Part shown: in pieces, positions 10,416 to 20,264 of the stretch
How positions within the stretch are numbered: position 1 is the stretch's first letter
How the letters are laid out: every line of letters starts with the position of its first letter
DNA from: Didymodactylos carnosus
Lineage: Eukaryota; Rotifera; Eurotatoria; Philodinida; Philodinidae
NCBI GenBank assembly: GCA_905250885.1
Contig: CAJNOQ010002820.1
Span: 1-22,525, forward strand
Reading direction: 5' to 3'
DNA length: 22,525 nt
Notes under the pieces: model-generated
The model's database searches: none
What the model was told of the DNA's origin: nothing
What the model saw: the letters and a program-made list of their open reading frames with translations, nothing else
Program-made: the position numbers and the translations under genes

Positions 10416-10859
10416 CTCCCAAAATCGTTAGTTTCCACTAAAACTGTTGAAACTTTCATAAATGACATGGTTTTGTACTCTAATTTCGTTGATGAAAACA
10501 AAAAGATTTCTCAAGCTGGCCGTAGACGCTGAGGTCTCCAGAGACCTTAAAAACCGCAGTTACAAAACATTGAAGTTATATAATTTCGATTAGTTTGGTC
10601 GACTGGCACGTGTGTGCCAATCAAAATCATGTCATTTATGAAAGTTTCAACAGTTTTAGTGGAAAACTAACGATTTTGGAAGCCATTTTAAGCCGCTGCC
10701 TGGATATTTCGGCCATAATTAAGAAATAGTTACCACACAGTTAACTAACTGATAGTTACCGTTATTTCAACGGTAACTGAAAAGACAGTTACCGTTGTTT
10801 TAACGGTAACTGTGTTGTCAGTTAGCGTTAAATCAACGCAACGGGAACTTTTACAGTCC

Positions 10860-11413
10860 TACTCTCCATCTCCATTTTAAAGCTGTATGTACGCCGTTCC
10901 ACTTGTCAATTGATAAAGAAAGAATGGTGACGTTTTAATTAAGATTTTTTTTTTCTCTTCGATAGAGGATCGAATGTCTTATTCATATTCTTTTTGAAAT
11001 TTGATCTGTTCTTGTGTATTTCTGAAGGGGTAGAATATAAGACGTTTTTTTACACATACATACATGATTATGGCAGACAAGAGAGAGAGAGAGCGCTTAG
11101 AATATATTATTATGTAAAAAAACCGGGAAGAAATGGATCTTGAATAGAATATTGTTAATCCAGAACTCGCAATTATAACATGAGAAAACTTTCTTTGTTG
11201 TGTACGCGTTAAATATTAACCAATTAAATCTGTTGGCAATGTTCTGCTTTTTTTTCTATTAACCAATCGAAGAACACGATGTAACACTTTTTTCAACGGA
11301 GAGAGAGAAAGGAACTATTTTTTCCTTTTCGTTGCGTACATGAATAGAGTAGTGGAATAATATCAGATATCCGTCTATTGACATAACTCGACAGAATATA
11401 TCTATCTACACAG
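10860..11413. other. Upstream region of the PARG-PBZ gene, with a possible 5' UTR exon at its end
   Basis: This region has no open frame. It contains short GA runs (about 11081-11094 and 11299-11308) and many A/T runs. Its end matches a strong splice donor, CAG followed by GTAAGC at 11411-11419. No TATA box or initiator can be defended by eye. Confidence 0.35.
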
Positions 11414-11778
11414 GTAAGCTTGGGAGAAGAGAGCCGTGTCAACAATATCAATTAGGTATCGTCTTTCTCTTTGTCTATACGTTTAACAACACCATAGTCT
11501 ACTTCATTTCTGCTTTCTCTTTCTTTTTTTACTTTTTTCGTTTAGTATTTCGACATGAGCGTGCATAATTTACAAAGTCAGTCTTTACGGGAATATTCCG
11601 ATCTTTAGTGTAAATATCTGTAAATATTTCTGTTAGTCTGTTTTTTTCCCACTTGAATCAAAATTTTACAAGACATAAAACAAGACGGCAAGTTGGAGAT
11701 TTTTGACATCGAATTCTCCATATATGTGTGTGTGTCACAACACAAAACGATTTTTCATAGCAGCAGCATATTTTACAG
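11414..11778 (+). other. Possible 5' UTR intron of the PARG-PBZ gene
   Basis: A strong donor (CAG|GTAAGC) at 11414 and an acceptor (ATTTTACAG) ending at 11778 would remove 365 bases and place the acceptor two bases before the ATG at 11781. The size is close to those of the next two introns (322 and 398 bases). Nothing else proves that the upstream sequence is transcribed. Confidence 0.35.
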
Positions 11779-11780
11779 AA

Positions 11781-14700
11781 ATGTCGAAGCAAGATGACAG
11801 AATTCATAGACGATCGAGTACACAAAATGAGGATGTGAGTATAACTGTGTTGCCTTAAGAAGTGCAACCGACATTACTAAAGCCGAAATTTTGTAAATCG
11901 AATTAAATTCGTTCTTTTATTTTTCGCATGAAGACAAAGAAGGAGATCGAAGAAAATTCTTTAGAAAATCTAGCATGTATTTCACTGTTATCGTAGATCA
12001 GGACGAAAAATACAGGATCCGTACCTTTGAATAAGAAGCCAGTAAAAGAAGGTTTATTTGCCTGTATACGATCGTCGTACTCATGTCAGCCATATGAAAT
12101 GGTGAATTTCTCCGTTTATAATCGTGTCTGTCTGACGTGAGATTATTGTTTAATAGGATACAGGAGGAAAATTATCAACATCATCTTCGCATCAAGAACA
12201 ATCCGAACCATTGTTCACTGCAACTACACACAAGAGTAGATCATCGATTCCAACTACTCATTCTACTTCAAATATGAAGATGTCAACAACAGGGCCTGAC
12301 GATAACGATGAGGAACAGGATGAGAAAGAAACGTACTATAATCGAATGCCTAACGATAGTAATCGTTCTTCGAGATCACATAAGGGTATGTTAATATTTT
12401 GAATGAAAGTTACGCTAGAGTCTGGACTGTGTTACGCGCTGATAATCTTAGAAAAATAATTATTAGATCTCGAAATAGCTCAACTTCTCCTTCCGTGTCT
12501 ATGTATTTGTATTTTTGGGAAATTTTCTTTCTACTTGTTTCGTAAGAAAAGCGGAAACAGAAAATAAAAATTCTGCGACAGCGCTGAATATCAAATAGAG
12601 AAATGAATGTCCACGAAAATCCAAACTGTTCAATGATCTGCATTTTTTTATGGCGACAATAAAATCGAACCGTTTTATCAGACGACACTAGCTTTTGGAT
12701 GAAGATGTCTTTTTTTAAACCCTATATCTCCTTAGTATTGTAATGTTATCACTCGAAGTTGTGTTTTTTTCGAACCATTTCAGAATCGACAGAGGAACGT
12801 AGGCCCTCACCCACACCATCGCCTTCAAATGTACGCGAGTGGAACTGTCGATATTGTGGGTATCTGAACGGAGATGAACATGTCGAATGCGAGACATGTC
12901 ACGCTGGTAAACGACCTCCTCAGTATCACGAAAATGCTGGAAAAAGTTATTTCCAACTACACTCCTCTCCACTATCACCGCCGCATGAAGAAGACACATA
13001 TCGTCGATCACCTTCACGAAGTCCATCGCCAATTCGTCCGCATTACTCAGCACATGATCAATCTCCCCGTCATTCTCCTACGCTAACTAGATCCCGTCGC
13101 GATTCATCGCATTTACCTTCAACTGAAGATGATAATCATTATGGTCAGTCATCAAAGGTAGTCGAACAAAAACAACATCAAACAAAAAAACTACACGGAA
13201 CTTCTGCCACTCGAAACCGTAACAAATCTCGTTCACGCTCGCCTTCTCCACCGGAAAGCTATCACAAACCATCTTGCGATGACACTGATCACGTGCACGG
13301 TTCTTATCGATCATCACGATCCTCTATCGAACAAAAGCAATCAGCCACAGGCAAAGATCAAGCACGTGATTACTCCAAACTATCGACTGTTTCACCACCT
13401 CTTTCATCAAAAACTTCAGAACCAAATGATGCCATAGTTGCATACATACCCGATTTACCGCCAGAAATCGACGACAATCACAAACTGGAGGATATGATTC
13501 GTCAATGTTTAAAACGCAAGCATAAACAAGAAGTGATCAATATAAAATGCAATACACAATTAGGTCTCGGCATAGTTTATCTGCAAAATAACCAAGAAAA
13601 AGATCATTTAATTAATGTACTGAAATCAATTATACTGGATTCAGAAGATGATACCATAATTAAATTTGTATCGGATCTTGATCTTATTTCTTATGTTGTT
13701 ATTGAATCGACTAATGATAAAAATCTTCCATCTCCCGAAGATGTGGCTCAACGATGGGTAAAATTGTACAAAGTTAGTCGTCCACTCATATGTGAACCAC
13801 TTTCCGTTCAATTTCCGAATATATTTCGAATGGTCTCGGATTCCTTGGATGAACTTATCAAAGCAATGACAGTAAAAGAATTTTCGATTAGTGGTCAAAT
13901 TGCAACGGTCTATTTTCGAGCTGATTGTTGTTTTTTCGAAGATTTAGCTCGCAATACGAATGCAGATCGACTACGACATGCTATTACTAATCAACTTTCT
14001 CAAAAGAATATCTCCAAAGCGTCACTTTACATTCAATATAACAAAGAGGCAGCCAACGCTGTTATATTAACATCCGGTAGGGCTCGAAAGTGGGCCTTAT
14101 TCGATTCTATCGATTTGGATGGACGAATAATTATAAAGAAAAACAGACTTGCCTGTCGTCTTGTGGTGCGCCCTGTACCGAAAGATTTTCCCGTTTCTCT
14201 CATTCAAAATCACAAGGTTTTTGATGGTACTGTGGTCAAGGCCATACCTAAGGACGATCGTCTCATTCTCGAACTTTCGAATAAAAGCGTGTATGAAAAG
14301 TGTGTTGATCAAGGCGCGTTACGTGTTCGCGATCAAGCTATGTACATGGAGGTCTATACATTTTCCAGCAATCCTGAAGATAGTGAAATCGATGCCGAAA
14401 ATTGGTACGAAATGGAGATGTGTGATCACAAACCGAATATTATGCCGTTTATTTCCAATCCACAACATCCGATCTTTCGATTCAAATGGAATCCTCAGGC
14501 ATTTATAGAACAATTTGGACGCTGTGCTACGATTGATCGTGAAAACATTAAAACTGAGCGCGACCGCCGTATGACAGACACCAACCAAACACGGCATTTG
14601 TTGCGAATGACAGTAATGTTGAATACCATCGGTGTAGTGTGGAAAGGAAGTTATCGCTCGGCTGAACATGAATTAAAGCTGAAACAGGATCGACTAAAAA

Positions 14701-17700
14701 CAATTGTATACGATCATCGTTCAAAGTTAGAGCGTGGTGTAACGCGATCATTATCGGCAGCGACCACCTTTCCATACGCCTCCACTTTGATCGAAGTAGT
14801 CAACGAAGATTGTCTATATGTTTATCAGCAATTAGTCGCCCAGAAACGTCGACCTGTGCTTCTTAATATGGCAAATGCCGACTCGGCAGGCGGCGGTTAT
14901 CGTCGAGGTGATGGAGCTCAAGAAGAGACTCTTTTTCGGCGTTCAGATTACTTCCGAAGTCTTGACATGGGTCTAGACGGCGGGAAACCAACTAATCGTT
15001 TTTTTTGTAATTCGAACTGTGAATTAGATCCATTGTCTGAACGACAAAGAATGTATCCGATGGACGAATTTGGAGCAATCTATACATCGGGACTGACCGT
15101 CTTTCGTCAGGATGAAGATACTGGCTATGCCTTCATGAGTGAACCGTTATTTGATGTTTGTGCTATTGCAATGGCTGCCTATAGAGATCCAAAAGTCGAA
15201 AATAATCATCTGATCTCGAAATTTTCTATTGGTATGCGCAAGAAAATTGAGAATATCTTTGCCATTGCTTATCATCACAAACATGATTGTCTCGTTCTAT
15301 CTGCTTTGGGCTGTGGTGCTTTCAAAAATCCTCCTAAACACATTGCAGCCATTTTCAAATCGGTTGCCGAACAATATGCCGGATTTTTCAAGAGCATCTA
15401 TTTTGCTATTGTTGACGATCACAATACTGGTCTGCAATTTAATCCACAAGGAAACTATCGTCCATTTAAACAATTACTCGATGGTAATGAATTAAAACCA
15501 AAAGAACACAAAATGCAAGATATGATGATTGGACCTTGGAAAATTTTGAATATGCCAAGTCATCAACAGGCTACTTTGAGTGATGTAAGAATTTCTTATC
15601 TAACACCATGTTATCACGGAGGAAAATGTAATGATCTACAAAATGCGCAACATTGTCGTGAATATTCACATCCATCACTTTGCCCATCAACAGGCAGTGC
15701 AACACCCTGCAAATTGTTGAACGATGAAGATCATATGCTCTGGTTTATTCATCGAACGACATGTCCGTATGGTGGTGAATGTAGATTATTGCTGGAGGAT
15801 GCAACACATTCAAATGGATTTGAACATCCACAATTTTGTCGCGAAGGTGGTCGATGTGATAATCTGAACCCGGAGCATTTGAAAGCTTTCCGACATGTTC
15901 CTCTATGCAAGCACGGTGTGTTGTGCCTTGATTTCAATAAAGGAACGAACAGTCATTGTCGAGAGTATCGCCATTGCAAACCGGTATGTCGTCACGCTCA
16001 TTTTTGTGTTCGTTTTCATGATCAAAAACACACTACTGAAGAAAGTCATCCATTTCCACCACCTTGTCCGTTTACTCCATTTCATTGTCGACAACATGCT
16101 TTGTTATCGGAATCAACCAATATTCGAGCACTTCCGGCTGATGTTCAAAATCATTGTCTTCGATTTTCACATATATGTCGATTCGGTCGTCAGTGCCATG
16201 AGCCATTCGAGTTACATTGGGAAAGAACGATTCACATCGCACGTAACATTTGTCCCTATGGAGATAAATGCACGAAAATCACTCAAGAAGATCATTTAAA
16301 CTCGTTTGCTCATCCAAACATCGCAGATATTCGTCATTTGTGCGTCCGAGCGGCTTATGAGTGTCGAGATCGCCGAAAGCCTGATCACATAGTACGTTGT
16401 CGACACGGTGGCAACTACGATCGTAGTGGTGTCATTCGTTACTTTGGACTGAATACAGAGCCAAATTTTGTGGAAAATCAAAAGAATATTATAGCAGCAA
16501 TCGAGGAATATGCTAAAAAGCCATTGTCCATTTCACCAGAAATTCCTAAATGGATTCGAGGATTACAACCTGTTCATCGATGTGGAAAATTAATTTTTGA
16601 ATCCATACTCGTTCACGGTCATGTAATGTCACGTGAACATATGGAACATTTGAAGAAACCTCATTTTGTCGCTCAAGCTGTTCAGCAACATAAACGTGTT
16701 CGATCAATTTTCGATCGTCACAAGACTCAAACGATCGAAGATCAGGCAAAAGAATATATCAAAGCAATTGTTGCTGTTGAATACGACAAGAAAGTCATTC
16801 AACCTTCATTGGTAACAACTGGAACAGCGTCATCGGTCGCTCAAGACGAATATAACTCAACTATTCGTATGAAAGAAAAAATTCTAAGCACTATCCTAAG
16901 TCCAGAAGAAGTCGACGTTATTCGTCGATGTGCCATGGAAATTGCTGAAGCTTCATTGAAACTTCACGCTAATCCAGCAGGAATTGGATATCTACCAGAC
17001 AAAGCATTGGGCACCGACAGACATGTTTTTAGTATTCTTGGTCCAAATCTTGGTCATTATTATGGAGATATTTTTCTTATCTTTAAGAGTGAATTAATGC
17101 ATCATCCAGATGCAAACTTTTCCAGTCAAGCAGCAACTGCATTTGCAAGTGGAAATGTTTTCAAACATCAACCGTGGCTCAAAGATCCGAATACCATCGA
17201 CGGACGAGTCAAACAGTTTCATGAATCGAAACTGCACTGCTCGGTACCCGGATATGAATACGCAGCAGCAGCAGCAATAATAGGTTTAACAGGAACAAAG
17301 AAAAAACTCTCAGATGTCGATCTGAAAGCAATCCAAAAATACTGGACAAGTGTTGACTCACATCAAGTGTTCGAAGGACATTTACCTCAATTGATTCCTC
17401 TTGATTATATCGAAGAAGTGTACATTCCTAAAAATCTATTTACATCTCTTACACCAGCAGCTCAAGAATCAGCTAAAATTGTGTTTCGTGACTCATTGCA
17501 CATCACACATCACGAAATCGACTTGGGTCATGCAGACGGTGGAGGAGCGAATCCGTCGGACAAAGTTCGTTTGAACTATCAGAATTATGTGACTGAGAAG
17601 CTGATCACCAAATTCGATGAACGCATTGAACGTTCACCACACTTTCGTGGTAATGCAATCACAGTCGCACCGAGCCAATTCACAGATCATATCGTTTTGC

Positions 17701-19370
17701 CTTTGACCATCTCACAAGCTGCCGAACAATATCTTTCGAAACATAAAAAGCATTCGTCTGATGATACGTATATTTATTGGCAATCGATGTACGGTGATAT
17801 GATGATCACATTGGCAGATGAACCGATTGATCCTGATGCAAAACAGCCAAATATTCGATGTCTCGTTTCTTATATAGCCGAGAGACCATCCTCAACAACA
17901 AGTGATTATCACGAATCGTATTCCTACTTGAACTGTGGTGCACCATATCGACATGCCATTGTTCAAAGCTGTCGTACCTTTGCCAGTAGTTCAAATATCT
18001 TTCATCGTGGCTGCAATACGGACGATTTTTTGAGTTATTGTCTGCATATTCAACGAAAAACCGGACAAGTAACACTGTCCCATGTCGGACCAAACAGTAT
18101 CTATAACTGTGAAACGATTTCATACAAATTTCCAAAATCAATTCTTAATTTAAACAAATTGGATTATATTCATGTGAGTGCTGGCTCGCAAAAAGTACCC
18201 ATTCGGAATTTAGTCATCTGCTTTGAGCCGGTGCCGGATTTACATCCATCATTCGATAAAGAATTTAAAAGAGGTGACGCTCCTTTTCCTGGTATGAAGA
18301 AATTCTCTACTGCTGAACATACTCGATCTGCAACCACTACGCCTCCAAGCGACGACAAATCTTCATCGTTCTTATCTCAAATAAAGAATAAAGTCTATGA
18401 TTTCCTTGGTGCTGGATCTGGCCAGGAAACCACATCAACAAAACTGGTTCGATGTCCTAATTCAGTCAATTGTCTCCTTCAAGACGACAACGAACACATT
18501 AAAAAATATTCTCATCCTTGCCAATATGCTGAATTGTGTCGAAAGAAAAATGATGAGCCTCATCTGACACATGATGCTCATGTAGGAGATCACTGTTCAA
18601 TGAATCAATCGTGTAAAAGACTCGACGATCCTATACATCGTGCAAAGAATCGACACACCGGTATGCCTGACTTTCTCATTCCGTGTCGTGACCAACGACA
18701 ATGTCAAAACAAGTCATACGAACATCGAATCAAATTTTCACACGGTGAACATGTAGAAATAATCGCTAGAACAGAAAAACACGGTAAGTTGTTTCGTTGT
18801 TACATCAATATGGCAGTTTTCTTCTTTGATTTTTCATTCAAAGCTACGTCTGACAAGGCATCATCGTCAATTCCGACATATCATCAGCAACAACAGCAGC
18901 AGGAGAGAACGACAGGCTACGGACAACAAAGTGAACGAACTTCTTGTCGACATGGATTGAAATGCCACGATATTCATGATGCACATCATTGTTCAACGTA
19001 TTCGCATCCAGGTCAACAAGAATTCAGTTCTTTTATTGACGAAAGTCAACAGCGAACACCGTGCCGTCATGGTTTTGGCTGTCGTGATAAACACGATGCT
19101 CGTCACTGCTCACGGTATTCGCATCCGGATGAATATAGGACTCATTCTTCGCATGTTGATCAAGATCATCAGCGTAAAGCATGTCGTCACGGTTTAGGTT
19201 GTCGTGATAAACACGACGTTCATCACTGCTCACAGTATTCGCATCCTGATGAACAACACCATCGATCTGGACGGTCTGACCATCAGCAAAAAATACCATG
19301 CAGACATGGCACGCGATGTCGAGATACTGGTGATTCCCGTCATTGTTCCAAATACTCGCATCCTAACTAG
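11781..19370 (+). CDS. Giant PARG-domain protein with RanBP2 finger and PBZ-like zinc-finger arrays (4 exons)
   Basis: Proposed exons are 11781-11834, 12157-12385, 12784-18783 and 18844-19370; all junctions are GT-AG and keep frame, giving about 2269 residues. Order of parts (residues approximate): Ser/Thr- and acid-rich start 1-100; RanBP2-type zinc finger 114-133 (W-x-C-x2-C-x3-N-x6-C-x2-C); SR-like tract 146-306; unrecognised region 312-690; microbial-type poly(ADP-ribose) glycohydrolase macrodomain 697-993 with GGG at 797-799 and QEE at 807-809 (GGG-x7-QEE, both glutamates kept); first PBZ-like array 1037-1303; unrecognised region 1304-1984; second array 1985-2081; polyQ linker; four tandem fingers 2129-2269. 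PARG cleaves ribose-ribose bonds of poly(ADP-ribose), and PBZ fingers bind it. I infer a nuclear reader-eraser of ADP-ribose chains; activity is untested. The in-frame TTG/ATG-free stretch before 12784 is intron, so the long frame alone gives a false N-terminus. An AATAAA lies 126 bases after the stop. I know no named orthologue with this architecture. Confidence 0.88.
11835..12156 (+). other. Intron 1 of the PARG-PBZ gene
   Basis: The donor GAT|GTGAGT at 11835 and acceptor TTTAATAG ending at 12156 are both phase 0 and join MSKQDDRIHRRSSTQNED to DTGGKLSTSS. The 322-base intron contains stops in all frames I checked. A small extra exon inside it cannot be excluded. Confidence 0.65.
12386..12783 (+). 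other. Intron 2 of the PARG-PBZ gene
   Basis: The donor AAGG|GTATGT and acceptor ACCATTTCAG enclose 398 bases. Exon 2 ends with one base of a codon (G) and exon 3 supplies AA, giving glutamate and preserving the long frame exactly. This phase-1 match independently supports both the upstream exon and the claim that codons before 12784 are not translated. Confidence 0.8.
12840..12899 (+). other. RanBP2-type zinc finger segment
   Basis: The encoded segment has the full W-x-C-x2-C-x3-N-x6-C-x2-C pattern (WNCRYCGYLNGDEHVECETC). In known proteins this fold binds ubiquitin, Ran-GDP or single-stranded RNA; the adjoining SR-like tract favours RNA or nuclear-body association, which is inference. Confidence 0.8.
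14589..15480 (+). other. Poly(ADP-ribose) glycohydrolase (TIGR02452-like) domain segment
   Basis: The phosphate-binding and catalytic signature GGG-x7-QEE is encoded at 14889-14927. It is followed by YTSGLTVFR, EPLFDVCAIAMAAY and VLSALGCGAFKNPP, the standard macrodomain blocks of bacterial and fungal-type PARGs, ending near NYRPF. The spacing of seven residues is within the family's usual 6-8. The accessory region of the long vertebrate PARG type is not seen, so the microbial-type fold is the better match. Confidence 0.88.
15609..16409 (+). other. First PBZ-like zinc-finger array (about 9-10 fingers)
   Basis: Repeated C-x5-C-x6-9-H-x5-H units are encoded back to back, such as CYHGGKC, CPYGGEC, CREGGRC (15837), CKHGVLC, CRHAHFC, CRFGRQC (16176) and CPYGDKC. 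Units at 15837 and 16176 match the canonical PBZ spacing C-x5-C-x6-H-x5-H exactly. Most others have seven or more residues in the middle loop. Two units (near 15690 and 16068) are irregular and may have lost a ligand. The second cysteine is often preceded by the Y/F/H-G that in PBZ fingers contacts adenine. Confidence 0.75.
16410..18452 (+). other. Unrecognised region of about 680 residues between the finger arrays
   Basis: This part of exon 3 has normal coding composition, no stops and globular-looking sequence with several dense blocks (for example GPNLGHYYGDIFLIFKSEL near 17040-17096, KLHCSVPGYEYAAAAAIIG near 17229-17285 and LPQLIPLDYIEEVYIPKN near 17384-17437). I cannot assign a known fold with confidence. 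An ADP-ribosyltransferase-like domain would make biological sense beside a PARG, but I cannot point to a reliable H-Y-E triad. Confidence 0.6.
18453..18743 (+). other. Second PBZ-like zinc-finger array (four fingers)
   Basis: Four units are encoded in succession: CPNSVNC, CQYAELC, CSMNQSC and CRDQRQC (18684). Each is followed by H-x5-H. The last has canonical PBZ spacing (x6 in the middle); the first three have seven. Confidence 0.75.
18784..18843 (+). other. Intron 3 of the PARG-PBZ gene, 60 bp and frame-neutral
   Basis: The donor ACG|GTAAGT and acceptor CATTCAAAG enclose exactly 60 bases, which contain no stop codon. If spliced, G joins CT to make alanine. If retained, it adds 20 hydrophobic residues (Phe-rich) unlike the surrounding hydrophilic linker. 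The consensus splice sites and odd composition argue that it is an intron, but retention would still give a full protein. Confidence 0.75.
18945..19367 (+). repeat. Four tandem PBZ-like finger repeats of 117-120 bp at the C-terminus
   Basis: First cysteines of the four units lie at 18945, 19062, 19182 and 19299, so the unit is 39-40 codons. The finger core is nearly identical in each (CRHG-x2-C then D-rich loop, HCS-x-YSHP), while linkers differ more. This indicates tandem duplication within the last exon. Two adjacent histidines make the spacing readable as x6-H-x6-H or x7-H-x5-H. Confidence 0.85.
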
Positions 19371-19495
19371 TGACCATAAACTAAATAGTGAATAATACTT
19401 GAGAGAATGAGTATATCATCCAAAGCATTTTAGTTTTTTTTATACATTTAAACATCTCTTGTATTTTTTTAATCAATTCTGCCATGATATTTTAC

Positions 19496-19501
19496 AATAA
19501 A
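19496..19501 (+). terminator. Polyadenylation signal AATAAA of the PARG-PBZ gene
   Basis: A perfect AATAAA lies 126 bases after the TAG at 19368-19370, in AT-rich 3' UTR-like sequence. Confidence 0.55.
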
Positions 19502-20264
19502 ATCGCTGAAAAATCATACGAGGTGATTTATTCTATAGCAGTCGATTTTGTTTTTTGCTTTCTGTAGACAGTACGCAAAAATCGTGTTTTTCGAAAAATC
19601 CTTGAAACTCAAAATCATGTTCAGCACTACTGATAGGAGCAAGACCACTAATGAGTAGAAAGAAGTCAATTCCGCATACGCTATCGCTTTTGCAGGTGTG
19701 ACTGATACAGCTGTGACTGATACAGCTGTGGTCGATACAGTATTGTTGTAACGATGATTGTCTCTCACGGCAGTGTGAATCGCTCGAAAAACGATGTCGT
19801 CGCCCTCTGTCGATTGATATGATGGGTAGGATCCGCATCGTAGCCTTGAATTTAACGGGTGCGCCAGAATAAATGACCCTCTCAGTATTTTGAGAATATC
19901 TCTCTCAAATCGTGAGGCATATACTCGAATCTTTTCTCAAAAGATAGCCCGTGTGATTCTCTACAAAAGCTTATGAAAAGAGATCTTCTAACAAAAAGCT
20001 AAGGAATTATACCTGGCCAACTCTACAATGCTCCAAAATGGCTCAATCTCAAAAGTGCATTTTCATATAACTAATGATTTCCCTTCTTCAAGAGACAGAA
20101 GTACAAGACCCTACTCTAGTGAAATTTTCCTGTGTTTCCAGGTGTACTCTTTCTAATAGAGCTCAAAAGAAAAAAAATATTGAGATATGATTGTGCACCT
20201 TATGGAGAATTACTCTTTCCGGCAAACTCAAATTTCCAGTAGCTGACTAGATCAAACTCAACCG
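19502..20264. other. Intergenic stretch with a 15-bp tandem repeat
   Basis: Three 15-bp units (TGTGACTGATACAGC, identical, then TGTGGTCGATACAGT) occupy 19697-19741. Two overlapping minus-strand frames cover 19514-19838 (84 and 101 codons). Neither has a recognisable domain, and both could be chance or a decayed exon. The rest has no visible gene. Confidence 0.4.

Larger units (their letters stand above)
9821..10859. mobile_element. Foldback-type DNA transposon flanked by TA
   Basis: The two ends are inverted copies: GGACTGTAAAAGTT at 9821 and AACTTTTACAGTCC ending at 10859. Both are bordered by the dinucleotide TA (9819-9820 and 10860-10861), as expected for Tc1/mariner-like target duplication. 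Long arms follow. 9821-10082 plus 10424-10475 pair with about 10623-10859, sharing for instance CAGGCAGCGGCTTAAAATGG and CCACTAAAACTGTTGAAAC. The outer part of each arm is an array of short palindromes. There is no transposase frame, so it is non-autonomous. The left arm is split by a second element at 10083-10415. The central loop (about 10476-10622) contains the small hairpin AGGTCTCCAGAGACCT. Confidence 0.8.

Noticed and set aside
10212..10532. A 106-codon plus-strand frame
   Set aside because: It runs across the junction of the nested hAT-like element and the foldback arm, and has no recognisable domain.
11081..11308. GA-run elements as a core promoter
   Set aside because: They are ordinary microsatellite-like runs in AT-rich DNA, with no TATA or initiator at a defensible distance.
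12759..12783. Start of the long open frame at a TTG
   Set aside because: There is no ATG, the codons are intronic, and a good acceptor at 12783 joins in phase to an upstream exon.
17040..17437. ADP-ribosyltransferase catalytic domain
   Set aside because: Some blocks are suggestive, but I could not place a trustworthy H-Y-E or R-S-E triad, so I left the region unnamed.
19514..19838. Two overlapping minus-strand frames of 84 and 101 codons
   Set aside because: They compete in different frames over a 15-bp tandem repeat, with no domain, splice or poly(A) support.
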